From Paraburkholderia rhynchosiae (GTDB lineage: Bacteria > Pseudomonadota > Gammaproteobacteria > Burkholderiales > Burkholderiaceae), in NCBI RefSeq assembly GCF_002879865.1, contig NZ_PNXY01000004.1, forward strand, positions 1 to 64,000: 64,000 nucleotides of DNA, in the 5' to 3' direction. The translations under genes and the position numbers were made by a program. Under the pieces are notes generated by a model that did not search any database, had not been told where the DNA came from, and worked only from the letters and a program-made list of their open reading frames with translations. Below, in pieces: positions 46,201 through 55,340 of the stretch; within the stretch, counting starts at the first letter, position 1; each line of letters starts with the position of its first letter.

Positions 46201-46866
46201 TCAATCGAGCGAAAGCCGCAGCGCAAAACCGATCAGCGCCGCCGAGAAGGTCCAGCGCTGCAAGGTGTGAGCGAGCGGGTGCGCACGCATCCACCCCGCG
46301 ATTCGCGCGGCGCCGACTGCGTACGTGAGGTCGAAGCACAGGCCCACCGCGAGCAGCACGGAGCCCAGTTCCATCATCTGCCACGCAACGGGCCCAGCTT
46401 CCGGACGCACGAATTGCGGCAACAACACCGAACAGAACAGCAACGCTTTCGGATTCAGCAGGTTGGTCAGCAAGCCTTTGGCGAACGCGGCCCTTAGTGA
46501 ACGCAAGCCCGGACGCAAGCCCGGCTTCAGCGAGTCGCCGGCCTTGCCATCCGCCGTGCCGCCGTCGGCCAACGCGAACACCGGCGAGCGAAATATCTGG
46601 ATGCCGATCCACGCCAGATAAACCGCGCCGCCATAGCGCACGACGTCGTAGAGCCACGGCGCGTTGCGCAATAGCGCGGCAGCGCCGCATGCCGACAGCG
46701 TCACGTGCGTCGCGCGCGCGACGCCGAGCCCGCAAGCCGCCGCGAAGCCGCTGCGCACCCCACGCCCGATACTCGTTTGCAGGATCAGCGCCATGTCTGG
46801 CCCGGGCACCGCATAGACGACCAGGAGCGCGGCGATATAGACGGCGAGCAGGTGTGCGGAAATCAT
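46201..46866 (-). CDS. LysE/RhtB-family amino-acid exporter
   Basis: The 221-residue protein has five to six membrane helices and the family motif VPGPDMALILQTSIGRGVRSG near residues 20-40. These exporters remove excess amino acids or related metabolites. It is divergent from an Lrp/AsnC regulator 157 bases away, a common arrangement in which the regulator senses the amino acid and controls the exporter. The specific substrate is unknown. Confidence 0.87.
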   Translation of the reverse strand: MISAHLLAVYIAALLVVYAVPGPDMALILQTSIGRGVRSGFAAACGLGVARATHVTLSACGAAALLRNAPWLYDVVRYGGAVYLAWIGIQIFRSPVFALADGGTADGKAGDSLKPGLRPGLRSLRAAFAKGLLTNLLNPKALLFCSVLLPQFVRPEAGPVAWQMMELGSVLLAVGLCFDLTYAVGAARIAGWMRAHPLAHTLQRWTFSAALIGFALRLSLD

Positions 46867-47022
46867 GTCAGTCTCTTGAATTCGGGATCTCTATCTTGCT
46901 ATCGTCGATGGAGGTTTTGCTGGCGAATTGCTGGACATGGTCAGCTGTATTGAGTGGAATGCGCTAACATTCACCCTACTTCACCAGCTTTCCGCCAAAG
47001 CACAGAACCCCGCCAAAAAACC

Positions 47023-47490
47023 ATGGCAACCGACCTCGATAAGACTGATCGCGCGATCCTCGCCGCGCTGCAAAAAGACGGCCGCATGTCGAACGCGAAG
47101 CTGGCCGAACTCGTCGGCCTCAGCGAGACCCCTTGCGCGCGGCGCCTGAAGCGCCTCGAGCACGACGGCTACATCAGCCAGTACCGCGCGGTGCTGGCGC
47201 GTTCGGCGCTCGGCTTCGGCGTGGTGGCGTTCGTCCTCGTGCGCTTCGCTGTGCACGACAAGGAGTTGGCCAACCGCTTCGAACGCGAGGTGCAGGCGAT
47301 CCCGCGCATCATCGCGTGTCACAACGTATCGGGCAGCGCCGACTACATTCTGCAAGTGGTGGCGCGCGACCTCGACGACTACGGCACGTTCATGCGCGAC
47401 CAGATGCGCAGCCTGCCGGGCGTGACGTCGGTGGAATCGGCGTTATCGTTGCGGGAAGTGAAGGCCGATGGCGGCCTGCCGCTATCGTGA
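47023..47490 (+). CDS. Lrp/AsnC-family transcriptional regulator
   Basis: The ATG at 47023 gives 155 residues: an N-terminal helix-turn-helix (MATDLDKTDRAILAALQKDGRMS, NAKLAELVGLSETPC) and a C-terminal RAM domain (about 65-150) that binds amino acids and oligomerises. The position divergent from a LysE exporter suggests control of that gene. A longer frame upstream has no binding site. Confidence 0.87.
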   Translation: MATDLDKTDRAILAALQKDGRMSNAKLAELVGLSETPCARRLKRLEHDGYISQYRAVLARSALGFGVVAFVLVRFAVHDKELANRFEREVQAIPRIIACHNVSGSADYILQVVARDLDDYGTFMRDQMRSLPGVTSVESALSLREVKADGGLPLS

Positions 47491-47570
47491 ACGGTGAACG
47501 CGAACGCCAACGTGGCATAGTCACGCCATTTGACGCGGCGCGAGCCGCACCGACGAACACGGAGTTCTCA

Positions 47571-47822
47571 ATGGATCACACGGACAACATCGATCACGAT
47601 AAAGCCCGCGCGGAAGAAAGCGCCGCGATGGAGCGCGTATTGACCGCGACGCAGCGCGTGAAGACGGCGTTTGCGTCGTTGCAATCGCAATTTCCGCCGG
47701 CCGGCAGCGGCAAGCCTTCGCAGTTCGCGCTCCAAACTTTCGACGCCGCCTTGCAGGAACTCGAAGACGCCCAGGCTGCATTCGACGAACTGCTGGGCGA
47801 TCTGCTCGACGGCAATCGCTAG
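47571..47822 (+). CDS. small acidic helical protein, 83 aa, unknown
   Basis: The ATG at 47571 follows GGAGTTCTC and gives 83 residues, acidic and helical, beginning MDHTDNIDHDKARAEESAAM. No membrane segment or cysteine is present. The pattern suggests a coiled coil in the second half (QTFDAALQELEDAQAAFDEL). No family is recognised. It lies 80 bases after the Lrp gene and may be co-transcribed. Confidence 0.6.
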   Translation: MDHTDNIDHDKARAEESAAMERVLTATQRVKTAFASLQSQFPPAGSGKPSQFALQTFDAALQELEDAQAAFDELLGDLLDGNR

Positions 47823-47880
47823 GCTCGGGGCAACGTCCGCCGGCTGATTGAAGCGAGCGGCCTGCATCGGCGGGCTGCGT

Positions 47881-48357
47881 TCAACCCGCGTTGGTTTCGA
47901 TCACCGGCTCGCACAGAATCGGGAAATTCACCGAGTTCGCGATATAGCACTTCTCATGCGCCACGTGATGCAAGCGCGTCGCCAGTTCGACGTCGCCGCC
48001 CGGCTGAATGACGACGCGCGGGCGCAACACGATCCGCGAAAAACGCCCTTGCTGCGGATTGTCGAGCATGGTTCCTTCGGCATGGTCGCGGTAGTCGACC
48101 ACGGCAATGCCGGCGTCGGCGCAAAGATGCAGATACCACAGCTTGTGACAGGCCGAAGCAGATGCGACCAGCAGGTCTTCAGGATTCCACCGGTTGGCGT
48201 CGCCGAGAAAAGCCGCATCCGACGATCCCGGAATGGCCGGCTTGTCCCCTGCGCTAATCAGATGATCGCGGCTGTAGTCGCGGTATCCGGAGGTGCCGGT
48301 ACCGCGGTTGCCTGTCCACTGCACAGCGACTTCGTATTTGTGCTCGCCGTATGCCAT
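47881..48357 (-). CDS. OsmC/Ohr-family peroxiredoxin-like protein
   Basis: The ATG at 48357 follows AGGAAGG and gives 158 residues. The OsmC fold is shown by the two reactive cysteines in SASACHKLWYLHLC and by YIANSVNFPILCEP near the end. Family members reduce organic hydroperoxides in the cytoplasm. The second expected Cys is present in both motifs. It is convergent with the preceding small gene. Confidence 0.82.
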   Translation of the reverse strand: MAYGEHKYEVAVQWTGNRGTGTSGYRDYSRDHLISAGDKPAIPGSSDAAFLGDANRWNPEDLLVASASACHKLWYLHLCADAGIAVVDYRDHAEGTMLDNPQQGRFSRIVLRPRVVIQPGGDVELATRLHHVAHEKCYIANSVNFPILCEPVIETNAG

Positions 48358-48447
48358 ACGCCCTTCCTGTGATCGACTGAATCCGGTTGATGGGGCGTGC
48401 ATTTTAATCCGCCGACACCCGCCGAAGCGCAACCTTCGCGATTCGAT

Positions 48448-48825
48448 TTATCGTGGCGACGGCGGCCTGCCGCTGACGTTCGGTACTCTCGGGTCGGGAT
48501 TCTGGTTCAGGCTCGTGCCGTTGGCGCGCATATTGTTGAGCGCCGGCCCCAGGCCTGCGCTGCCCGTTCGTCCACTACCGACAGAACCACTCGGGGTTGC
48601 GAGGCCTGGCGTCGGGCTCAGAGTCGAGCCGGCTGTCCCGGCACCTGTTCCTGCATTCGTTCCCCCACCCGCGCCGCCATTGACGTTTCCGTTCGACGGC
48701 GTAGCGCTCAAACCGCCATTGCCTGCGCGCGCCGAGCCCGATTGCGCATGAGCCGCTCCGATCATGCCGACCACGCATGCCGACATCAATACTGTCCGTG
48801 CCATACCGCCAGTCGCGATTTTCAT
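48448..48825 (-). CDS. secreted Gly/Asn/Pro-rich protein, 125 aa
   Basis: The ATG at 48825 follows ACGGAGCACAGGA and gives a signal peptide ending near AHAQS (residue 28). The mature part is low-complexity Gly, Ser, Thr, Asn and Pro, and looks disordered. No family is recognised. Its base composition follows the neighbourhood. Confidence 0.6.
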   Translation of the reverse strand: MKIATGGMARTVLMSACVVGMIGAAHAQSGSARAGNGGLSATPSNGNVNGGAGGGTNAGTGAGTAGSTLSPTPGLATPSGSVGSGRTGSAGLGPALNNMRANGTSLNQNPDPRVPNVSGRPPSPR

Positions 48826-49036
48826 TCCTGTGCTCCGTCAGATAGCGCGCTGCTCAACGAGTATGACGAGCCGCGGCCTGCTTCGTTCACGGTGGTAACA
48901 CGTTGAGTCCGAATCCTCGTCCCCGCGGGCCGTTGCCATGTGAAGTCGTACAAATACTTACAAAGCAGCGCATCGTCGACGTGCACCGGACGCTTTGTGC
49001 AAGCGTTATTGCAAGCACCTACTCGCGGAGCCCGCA

Positions 49037-49762
49037 ATGAACACGAACCTCACTTCCAGCAATTCACCGCGCAGCCGTATTCATCCGTTGGTCGCCGGCG
49101 CAGCAGTCGCGGTCATCGTTGCAAGCGCAACGGGAGTTGCGGCCATGACCGGCTTGCTGCCGACTTCGCATGCCGTCACAGAACCGTCGTCTTCATCGGC
49201 GGCGCTTGCCGCGCAGGCCGCAAGCGGTCCGCTCATCGCGCCGCAGCCGGCCGCTGTTCAGCAGAACGCGCAGCAGTCCACGCAACAAACCGCACAACAG
49301 CCCGCAGCGCCCGTGAAGCCGCCCGTTCATCGCACGCACAGCACCAGCGGTACGCAAGCGCCGCGATACGCAAACAATGACGGCTACCGGACGGCCAACG
49401 AACCTGCCGCCGCCCGGCCGGTCGCCGCCGACCCGTACGCGGGCGAAGTCGTCGCGATCAACACCGTGCAGTCGCCGGAACCGACGACGGGACTTGGCGC
49501 ACTTGGCGGAGCGGTCGCGGGCGGCCTCGTCGGCAACCAGTTCGGCGGCGGACGCGGCAAGATCGTGACCACGATTGCGGGCGCGGTTGGTGGCGGGCTT
49601 GCCGGCAACGGCATCGAGCATGCGGTGCGCAAGCAGACGAGCTATCAGGTCCAGGTGCGCATGCAGGACGGCAGCTACCGCAACTTCGACTATCAAACGC
49701 AGCCGCCGGTGCAAGTCGGCGAACGCGTGCACGTCTCGGGCGATACGTTGAGCGCTTCGTGA
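49037..49762 (+). CDS. glycine-zipper 2TM-domain envelope protein
   Basis: The ATG at 49037 gives 241 residues: one membrane anchor (about 18-42), a long Gln/Ala/Pro-rich periplasmic linker, a glycine-zipper pair (GGAVAGGLVGNQFGGGRG and AGAVGGGLAGNGI, about 153-190) and a C-terminal strand region. This is the layout of SlyB/PcpY-like and 17-kDa surface-antigen-like proteins in the outer envelope. The linker could span periplasm. A second glycine-zipper protein is at 52.9 kb. Confidence 0.72.
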   Translation: MNTNLTSSNSPRSRIHPLVAGAAVAVIVASATGVAAMTGLLPTSHAVTEPSSSSAALAAQAASGPLIAPQPAAVQQNAQQSTQQTAQQPAAPVKPPVHRTHSTSGTQAPRYANNDGYRTANEPAAARPVAADPYAGEVVAINTVQSPEPTTGLGALGGAVAGGLVGNQFGGGRGKIVTTIAGAVGGGLAGNGIEHAVRKQTSYQVQVRMQDGSYRNFDYQTQPPVQVGERVHVSGDTLSAS

Positions 49763-49887
49763 TCGTCTAGCCGGTTAGCGCGAGCCGGTGTGCCGGAAGA
49801 AGAACAGAACGAAAACCAGAACGAGGAATAAAACCGCTCGGTGCGCGTTATGATCAATCGTTACGCCATAACGGCTGATCGCGCACG

Positions 49888-51891
49888 ATGGAGCAAGCCT
49901 ACCTTCACCTGTTGCATCTGCTGGCCGGTCACCCGGAGTGGACGCTCACGGTCGTCTTCATCGCGGCCTTCCTCGAGGCGGTCGCCGTCATCGGCACATT
50001 TGTCCCTGGCAGCACTGCGATGTTTCTTGCGGGCGCGCTGACCGGCACGGGGTCGCTGAGCCTCGGCTGGGTGCTCGCATGCGCGATCGCCGGCGCGATC
50101 GCCGGCGACGGTCTGAGCTTCTGGCTCGGCAGCCGCTACGAGAGCCGGATCGTTCAGCTGTGGCCGTTCTCCCGCCATCCCGAAGTCCTCGAAGCGGGTT
50201 ATCGTTTCTTCGAAAAGCACGGCGCGAAGAGCGTGGTGCTCGCGCGCTTCGTCGGTCCGTTGCGCGCGATCGTGCCGGTCGTAGCTGGCATGATGGGCAT
50301 GCCGCCCCTACGCTTTTACGCGATGAACCTGCTGTCCGCGTTGCTGTGGGCGCCGGCGCATATTCTGCCAGGCGTCGTATTCGGCGCGTCGGTGCTGCTC
50401 GCCGGGGCCGTTTCGTTCCGGCTCGTCGTGATTCTTGCGCTGCTGGTCGGCAGCGTCTGGCTGAGTTATCGCGCGGCGGCCTTCCTGCTCTCGCACGCTA
50501 ACGCATGGTCGGGCGCGGCCGGCCGTCATCTCGGCAACTGGGCTTGCCGTCATCCCGGACCGCTTGGCCGCGTCGCGCGAAAAATGCTGGACCCCGAAGC
50601 GCCGGATGCCACCAGTATTCTCGTCGCATCGCTGATCGTGCTCGTGTGCGGCGCGCTATTCTTCGGGGTCCTTCAGGACGTGATAGCGGGTGATCCGTTG
50701 ACGCATGTCGATCAGTCCGTCTATCGCTTCATGCAGTCGGTGCGCACGCCGTGGGGCGATGCCGTGCTCGCCGGTCTCGCGACGCTCGGCAGCAGCGCGA
50801 CGCTCGCGGCGCTGATCGTGACGGTCGCGCTGTGGATGCTCTGGGAGCGGCGCTGGCGCACCGTCGGCTACTGGCTCGCGGCCGTCGTCTTTTCGCAGAT
50901 GCTGATCTTCGCGTTGCAGTTCGCGATGCACCGCGCCGCGCCCAACGAGTCGATGACGGACGCCTATGTGTTTCCCAGCAATCACGTGGCGGCGACCGTC
51001 ATCGTGTACGGCTTTCTCGCGTTCCTCCTCGCGCGGCGCGTCGGCATGTTAGAAGGACTGGCCGTGGTCACCGCGAGCATGCTCATGGTGATCGTGGTCG
51101 CGCTCGCGGGCGTGTACTTCGGCCGCTACTGGGTGTCGGATGCGATCGGCGGCGCTGCGCTCGCGTACGTCTGGGTCGCGATAGTAGCGCTCACCGCGAT
51201 GTTGCGGCATCCGCAGCCGCCGCCGCTGCGCCGCTGGATGCCGGCCATCGTGCTCGTGGTGGTGCTGGCGAGTATCGGCGTGCAGTTCGGTCTCGGCATG
51301 CCCGCGGCGCCGCAAGACGCGTCGCCGTTGCCGCTCGCGCGCGTCACGCGCGAACAGTGGACGCTTACCGTATGGAAGCGCCTGCCCTGCTACCGCTCGG
51401 ATATGGGCGGCGACCGCAAAGAGCCACTCACGCTGCAATGGGTATCGGACCGCGATTCGATCCGCCGGCAATTGCGCGGTGAGGGATGGATCGAGGGCAC
51501 GGACCTGTCCGCGCATAGCCTGCTTTCGCTGGCCTCACCGGATGTAGCCGCCGCCGCTCTTCCGGTATTGCCGAAGCTGAACAACGGCGTACCGTCGTCG
51601 CTAGTCTTCATGCGTCCCGGCGACACGCGCGATCAACGCGACGTGCTGCGCTTCTGGCCTAGCGGCTATGCCGTCGATAACGGCACGGCCGCCGTGCCGC
51701 TTTGGGTTGGCGCCATTGCGCATGAACGCCTGTCGCGCTCAACGTGGCCGCTCAACATTCTGCGTGTCGACAAGCGGGCGTCGCCGTTCGACGTTCGCGT
51801 GAAGCCCGGCGACGGCCTGGGCGCGGCGGTCGTGGCGACCGTGAGCTGTCATGGCGTGCCGGTCTCGCTGCTCGCCTCTGCATCACAGTGA
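49888..51891 (+). CDS. DedA-PAP2-LssY fusion membrane protein
   Basis: The 667-residue protein joins three parts. A DedA/SNARE-associated domain (about 1-200) has FVPGSTAMF and ARFVGPLRAIVPVVAG. A PAP2 phosphatase-like membrane domain (about 250-435) and an LssY C-terminal domain (about 480-667) follow. In the PAP2 part, the second motif keeps its His (PSNH, 363-366). The third motif reads GRYWVSD (412-418) instead of SR-x5-H, and the first lacks the KxxxxxxRP pattern. DedA proteins move lipids or protons; lipid turnover is plausible for the whole. Loss of PAP2 residues is seen, not measured. Confidence 0.82.
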   Translation: MEQAYLHLLHLLAGHPEWTLTVVFIAAFLEAVAVIGTFVPGSTAMFLAGALTGTGSLSLGWVLACAIAGAIAGDGLSFWLGSRYESRIVQLWPFSRHPEVLEAGYRFFEKHGAKSVVLARFVGPLRAIVPVVAGMMGMPPLRFYAMNLLSALLWAPAHILPGVVFGASVLLAGAVSFRLVVILALLVGSVWLSYRAAAFLLSHANAWSGAAGRHLGNWACRHPGPLGRVARKMLDPEAPDATSILVASLIVLVCGALFFGVLQDVIAGDPLTHVDQSVYRFMQSVRTPWGDAVLAGLATLGSSATLAALIVTVALWMLWERRWRTVGYWLAAVVFSQMLIFALQFAMHRAAPNESMTDAYVFPSNHVAATVIVYGFLAFLLARRVGMLEGLAVVTASMLMVIVVALAGVYFGRYWVSDAIGGAALAYVWVAIVALTAMLRHPQPPPLRRWMPAIVLVVVLASIGVQFGLGMPAAPQDASPLPLARVTREQWTLTVWKRLPCYRSDMGGDRKEPLTLQWVSDRDSIRRQLRGEGWIEGTDLSAHSLLSLASPDVAAAALPVLPKLNNGVPSSLVFMRPGDTRDQRDVLRFWPSGYAVDNGTAAVPLWVGAIAHERLSRSTWPLNILRVDKRASPFDVRVKPGDGLGAAVVATVSCHGVPVSLLASASQ

Positions 51892-51897
51892 GCCGGT

Positions 51898-52872
51898 CTA
51901 TTCAAACGTCGCGCTAATGGCAAGCTGCACCGAGTTGCCTCCAGGCCGATGGCTCGCCTGGAATTCGTTGACCCAGCGCAGCGCGGCGGATACCGGTGTT
52001 TTGTAAGCCTTGCCCGACCACGTGAGCATCGGGCCGACGCCCAATACATGTCCGCGCGCACTCCCGACTCTGTCTGCAATGCCGCCGCTGTCGTCGGCGA
52101 GCTGCTGAATCCAGCCGCCGACGACGCCCACGCCCCAGCCGTTGTCGAAGCGTTTGAGCGCCAGCAGATCGAGCACGCTCACCGGCGCGTTGTGATAATG
52201 CGTCTTGTCGTTCGGCGTATAGAAGCCGATGCCATAGTTGAGCGTCAGTTCCACACCTTGCGACGGAATCAGGTGCGTGTACGCAATGGTCGGCGTGAAG
52301 GTCCAGGTGTTCTGGCCGGCATTGGCGAGGCGGCTCGTGCTGTAGGCGCCCGTGGGTGCGAATACCTGCACGCTCAACGCCACGTGGTCTGTTTTCGTGA
52401 GATGGTAGCCCGCGATCACCGGTACGAAAAACAGATCGGAGAACTGCGTGGCGTGGTCGTTCGGAAGCACTCCGTTGAAGCTGGACGCATTGACGTATGC
52501 CACCGGCACGCCGACCGCCGACGCGAAGTTCCACCCGCCTACGGTGACGCCCCACGTTTTCGCCATGTTCGCCATGATGTAGACAAGCTGTAGATCCAGG
52601 CCTGCCGTGACGGTGCCCGCGACAGGCACCGTCTTCGATGCGCCAAGCGAAGCCTCATAGTAGATGGCCGCGAACGACACGAGCCAGTCGGAGGTGGGCG
52701 GCACGACTCCGGCGTAAGGCGATACCTGCTGCCCCGTTACCGGCCTGCCGACGCCGCCCTCCGTCGCAACGCACTTGTTGCTATAGACGCAGACCAGCGC
52801 CGCGGTGACGAGCGCCACGCGCGAAGCGGCTGCACGCGTGGCCGGTCGGGCACCATTGTTCGTGTTGTCCAA
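51898..52872 (-). CDS. Phenol_MetA_deg/SphA-like outer-membrane protein
   Basis: The 324-residue product has a signal-like N-terminus and then alternating aromatic strands that end in Phe (ISATFE), typical of an outer-membrane beta barrel. The pattern matches the family described as meta-pathway phenol degradation or SphA-like proteins, which are likely porins for hydrophobic compounds. Gly and aromatic residues occur in the usual strand positions. No catabolic gene is adjacent, so substrate is unknown. Confidence 0.72.
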   Translation of the reverse strand: MDNTNNGARPATRAAASRVALVTAALVCVYSNKCVATEGGVGRPVTGQQVSPYAGVVPPTSDWLVSFAAIYYEASLGASKTVPVAGTVTAGLDLQLVYIMANMAKTWGVTVGGWNFASAVGVPVAYVNASSFNGVLPNDHATQFSDLFFVPVIAGYHLTKTDHVALSVQVFAPTGAYSTSRLANAGQNTWTFTPTIAYTHLIPSQGVELTLNYGIGFYTPNDKTHYHNAPVSVLDLLALKRFDNGWGVGVVGGWIQQLADDSGGIADRVGSARGHVLGVGPMLTWSGKAYKTPVSAALRWVNEFQASHRPGGNSVQLAISATFE

Positions 52873-52911
52873 TACAAGCTCCGTTGAAGTGATCGCATTC
52901 CCCTTGCACCG

Positions 52912-53361
52912 CTACTGAACCGTGTAGCCCTTGCCCTGCATGCACGCGCCGTACGCATGCCAATAGGTGCTCATCGTCGATTGCTGAGACGCTTGCGCGG
53001 CCTGGGCCTGCGCAGCGTGCTGCTGACGGCTGCGCACTCCGCCCGCGAGCGCCCCCGCGGTCGCACCGACCGCGGCGCCATGTCCCGCGTCATTGCCGCT
53101 CACGTCTCCGGCTATCGCGCCCGCGGCCGCCCCTCGCGCCGCGCCTCTGACACGCGCGCCGGTCGGGCCCGATGGTGGCGCAGGCGTTTGCGCGACGACG
53201 GCCGGGTCAATGCCGGTGCTCTGCTTCGCCCAGGCATAGCAAGCGCCGTCGTCCGACATCTGCTGCTGTTGGCTTTGTCCATGCGCGGGATAGGTGGCCG
53301 GTTTTTGAGCGAAAGCGAGCGCACTCGCGCTTGCCAGAATCACTGCGGCGAATCGCTTCAT
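52912..53361 (-). CDS. secreted glycine-zipper protein, 149 aa
   Basis: The ATG at 53361 gives a signal peptide (ending near AFAQ, residue 19), a short linker, a Gly/Ala-rich zipper (GAARGAAAGAIAGD and GHGAAVGATAGALAGGV) and a polar tail ending KGYTVQ. Two cysteines (ACYAW and ACMQG) may pair. This is the YMGG/glycine-zipper type of envelope lipoprotein-like protein, here without a lipobox. A start 4 codons upstream is possible. Confidence 0.65.
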   Translation of the reverse strand: MKRFAAVILASASALAFAQKPATYPAHGQSQQQQMSDDGACYAWAKQSTGIDPAVVAQTPAPPSGPTGARVRGAARGAAAGAIAGDVSGNDAGHGAAVGATAGALAGGVRSRQQHAAQAQAAQASQQSTMSTYWHAYGACMQGKGYTVQ

Positions 53362-54026
53362 GTCAACCCTCATATTCAGGAACACTGATCGGTTTCTAAC
53401 CCGTCGTGCGGCCGCGACGCGAGAGGCCGAAACGCAGAACATCTTACCCGTCAGCATTGCCGCAACCGAGTAAAGAAAAACTGAACGCGGACGGCGTTGC
53501 TTAACACCCTGCGCGCCGTTGGAAACGCGCACCGCACCAGCTAGACGAGTTCGTCATGAAGCGCGGCTGGAGCACGCTGATTCATGCGCCGAGACGCACG
53601 CCGGCGAGCGCTCCTTCATGCACGGAAGATAGATAACGCCGCTGTGAAACGCAAGCCGACGATTAGACATCCATAGGTTTTCCTGAGTGGCCGCCTGCGC
53701 GCAGCCTGCCTGATCGGATACACGCTTCTTAGGTCATCATTGCCTCAAGTGCAATCTAAATTTATTTGGTTAAAGGATTGCAATTGTGTATAGACCCGAG
53801 CTAATAATCTCGCCATCGAAACGCACGGACCTTTTCGGAATCGCATGCATAAAGTGCTGTCACAGATGTCCCTTGAAGACACACAACCATTCGCAGTCCG
53901 ATATTCCCGGTTGCCAGCCTGATGCAATCGACCTCACCGACCTCACCCACGGGCTCGAAGTCCGCAGTCCACTCTCACTCCGACGGCAACAAGACCTATG
54001 CAACTTCGAAACACGGAGACTCCATC
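53362..54026. other. intergenic region upstream of the DUF3300 pseudogene
   Basis: About 665 bases with no convincing gene. AT content rises between 53740 and 53815, where a promoter candidate is listed separately. Frames between 53800 and 54000 have no start with a binding site. Confidence 0.4.
53778..53807 (+). promoter_or_regulatory. promoter candidate for the DUF3300 gene
   Basis: TTGCAA (53778-53783) and TAATAA (53802-53807) are separated by 18 bases in a locally AT-rich stretch. They fit a sigma-70 promoter, with transcription starting near 53815 and a leader of about 210 bases before GTG 54027. Confidence 0.4.
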
Positions 54027-55320
54027 GTGAAACGCTCAACGGCAAACCCGCGGGGAACGCTGATCGCGCTGGCCATACTGGCTGGCTTGCCGGTCATGCT
54101 CGATGTCACGGCCCCCGCCGCCTACGCGCAGACCGCCGCGAAAATATCCAACCAGCAACTCGATTCGCTCACGGCGCCGATCGCGCTCTATCCCGACGCG
54201 CTGCTCGCGCAGGTGCTAATGGCGTCGACTTTTCCACAGGACACAGAGGCGGCGGCGGCATGGTCGAAAGCGAACGGGAATACCAAGGGCGACGACGCCG
54301 TGAAAGCGGTCGCTGCGCAGCCGTGGGACCCCAGCGTGCAATCGCTCGTGGCGTTTCCGCAGGTGCTCGCCACGATGGCGTCGAAACCCGACTGGGTCGC
54401 GCAGCTCGGCAACGCGTTTCTCGCCCAGCCAAACGACGTGATGGATTCCGTGCAGCGTCTGCGCAAACAGGCGCAACAGGCGGGCAATCTGAAGACGACC
54501 GGGCAGCAGAAGGTGATCGTCGAGCAAACCACCATCCAGATCGTGCCGGTGAATCCGCAGGTCGTGTATGTGCCGACGTATAACCCGACAGTTGTATACG
54601 GCGCGTGGCCCTATCCCGCTTATCCGCCCGTGTACATGCCGCCGCCTCCGGGCTACGCGGTCGCGAGCGGACTCGCCGCCGGCCTCGCGTTCGGCGCGGG
54701 CATCGCGATCACGAGTGCGTTGTGGAGCGACGTCAACTGGAACAACCACAGCGTCAACATCAACGTCAATCGATACAACAACATCAACGTGAACCGGCGG
54801 CTCGACGTGAACAGCAACACGACAAGCTGGAACCGTAATACGACCTTCAACCGCAACACTTCAGCGAACGCAGGCGGCGTGCAGCGCGACGCTTACCGCG
54901 GACGCGACATGTCGACCTCGCGCGCGCAGGCGCAACAGACTTTGCAGAACCGCACCGGCCAGAATCTCGGCGGCACCGAGCCAGCGCGTGCAAGGCATCC
55001 AGCATGGCGGTATGAACACCGGCAACATTCGGGCGAGCGCGCAAAACGTGAATCGCGACAACGCACTGCGCGGCGCCGGCAACGGACCGGCCGCGCAGCA
55101 GGACATTCAGCGCGGGCGAGCGAGCAGGCAGGCGCAAGCAGGCGCTCGCAACGATCTGGGTGCGGCCGGTGGAGGACAACAACGCGGCGGCGGTTTGGGC
55201 GCGGGCGGCGGCGGGCAAGAACGCGGCGGTGGTCTCGGTGCAGCCGGCGGCGGACAACAACGCAGCGGTGGTCTCGGTGCGGGCGGCGGCGGACAACACC
55301 ACTTCGGCCGGCAACGTTGA
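54027..55320 (+). pseudogene. DUF3300 protein gene, frameshifted
   Basis: A GTG at 54027 with ACGGAG upstream begins VKRSTANPRGTL and a signal peptide ending near AYAQT. The DUF3300 core follows (LDSLTAPIALYPDALLAQVLMAS and VVYVPTYNPTVVYG), then a Pro/Asn-rich region. Near 54978-54985 the frame changes by one base (net gain of 1 or loss of 2). After it, the other frame resumes with QRVQGIQHGG and ANRDN-like text to a stop at 55318-55320, giving the Gly-rich C-terminus expected for the family. The original frame runs on without sense into the next gene. The tail contains Gly/Gln repeats. Confidence 0.75.
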
Positions 55321-55340
55321 ACGATCTCAGGGAACCGCTC

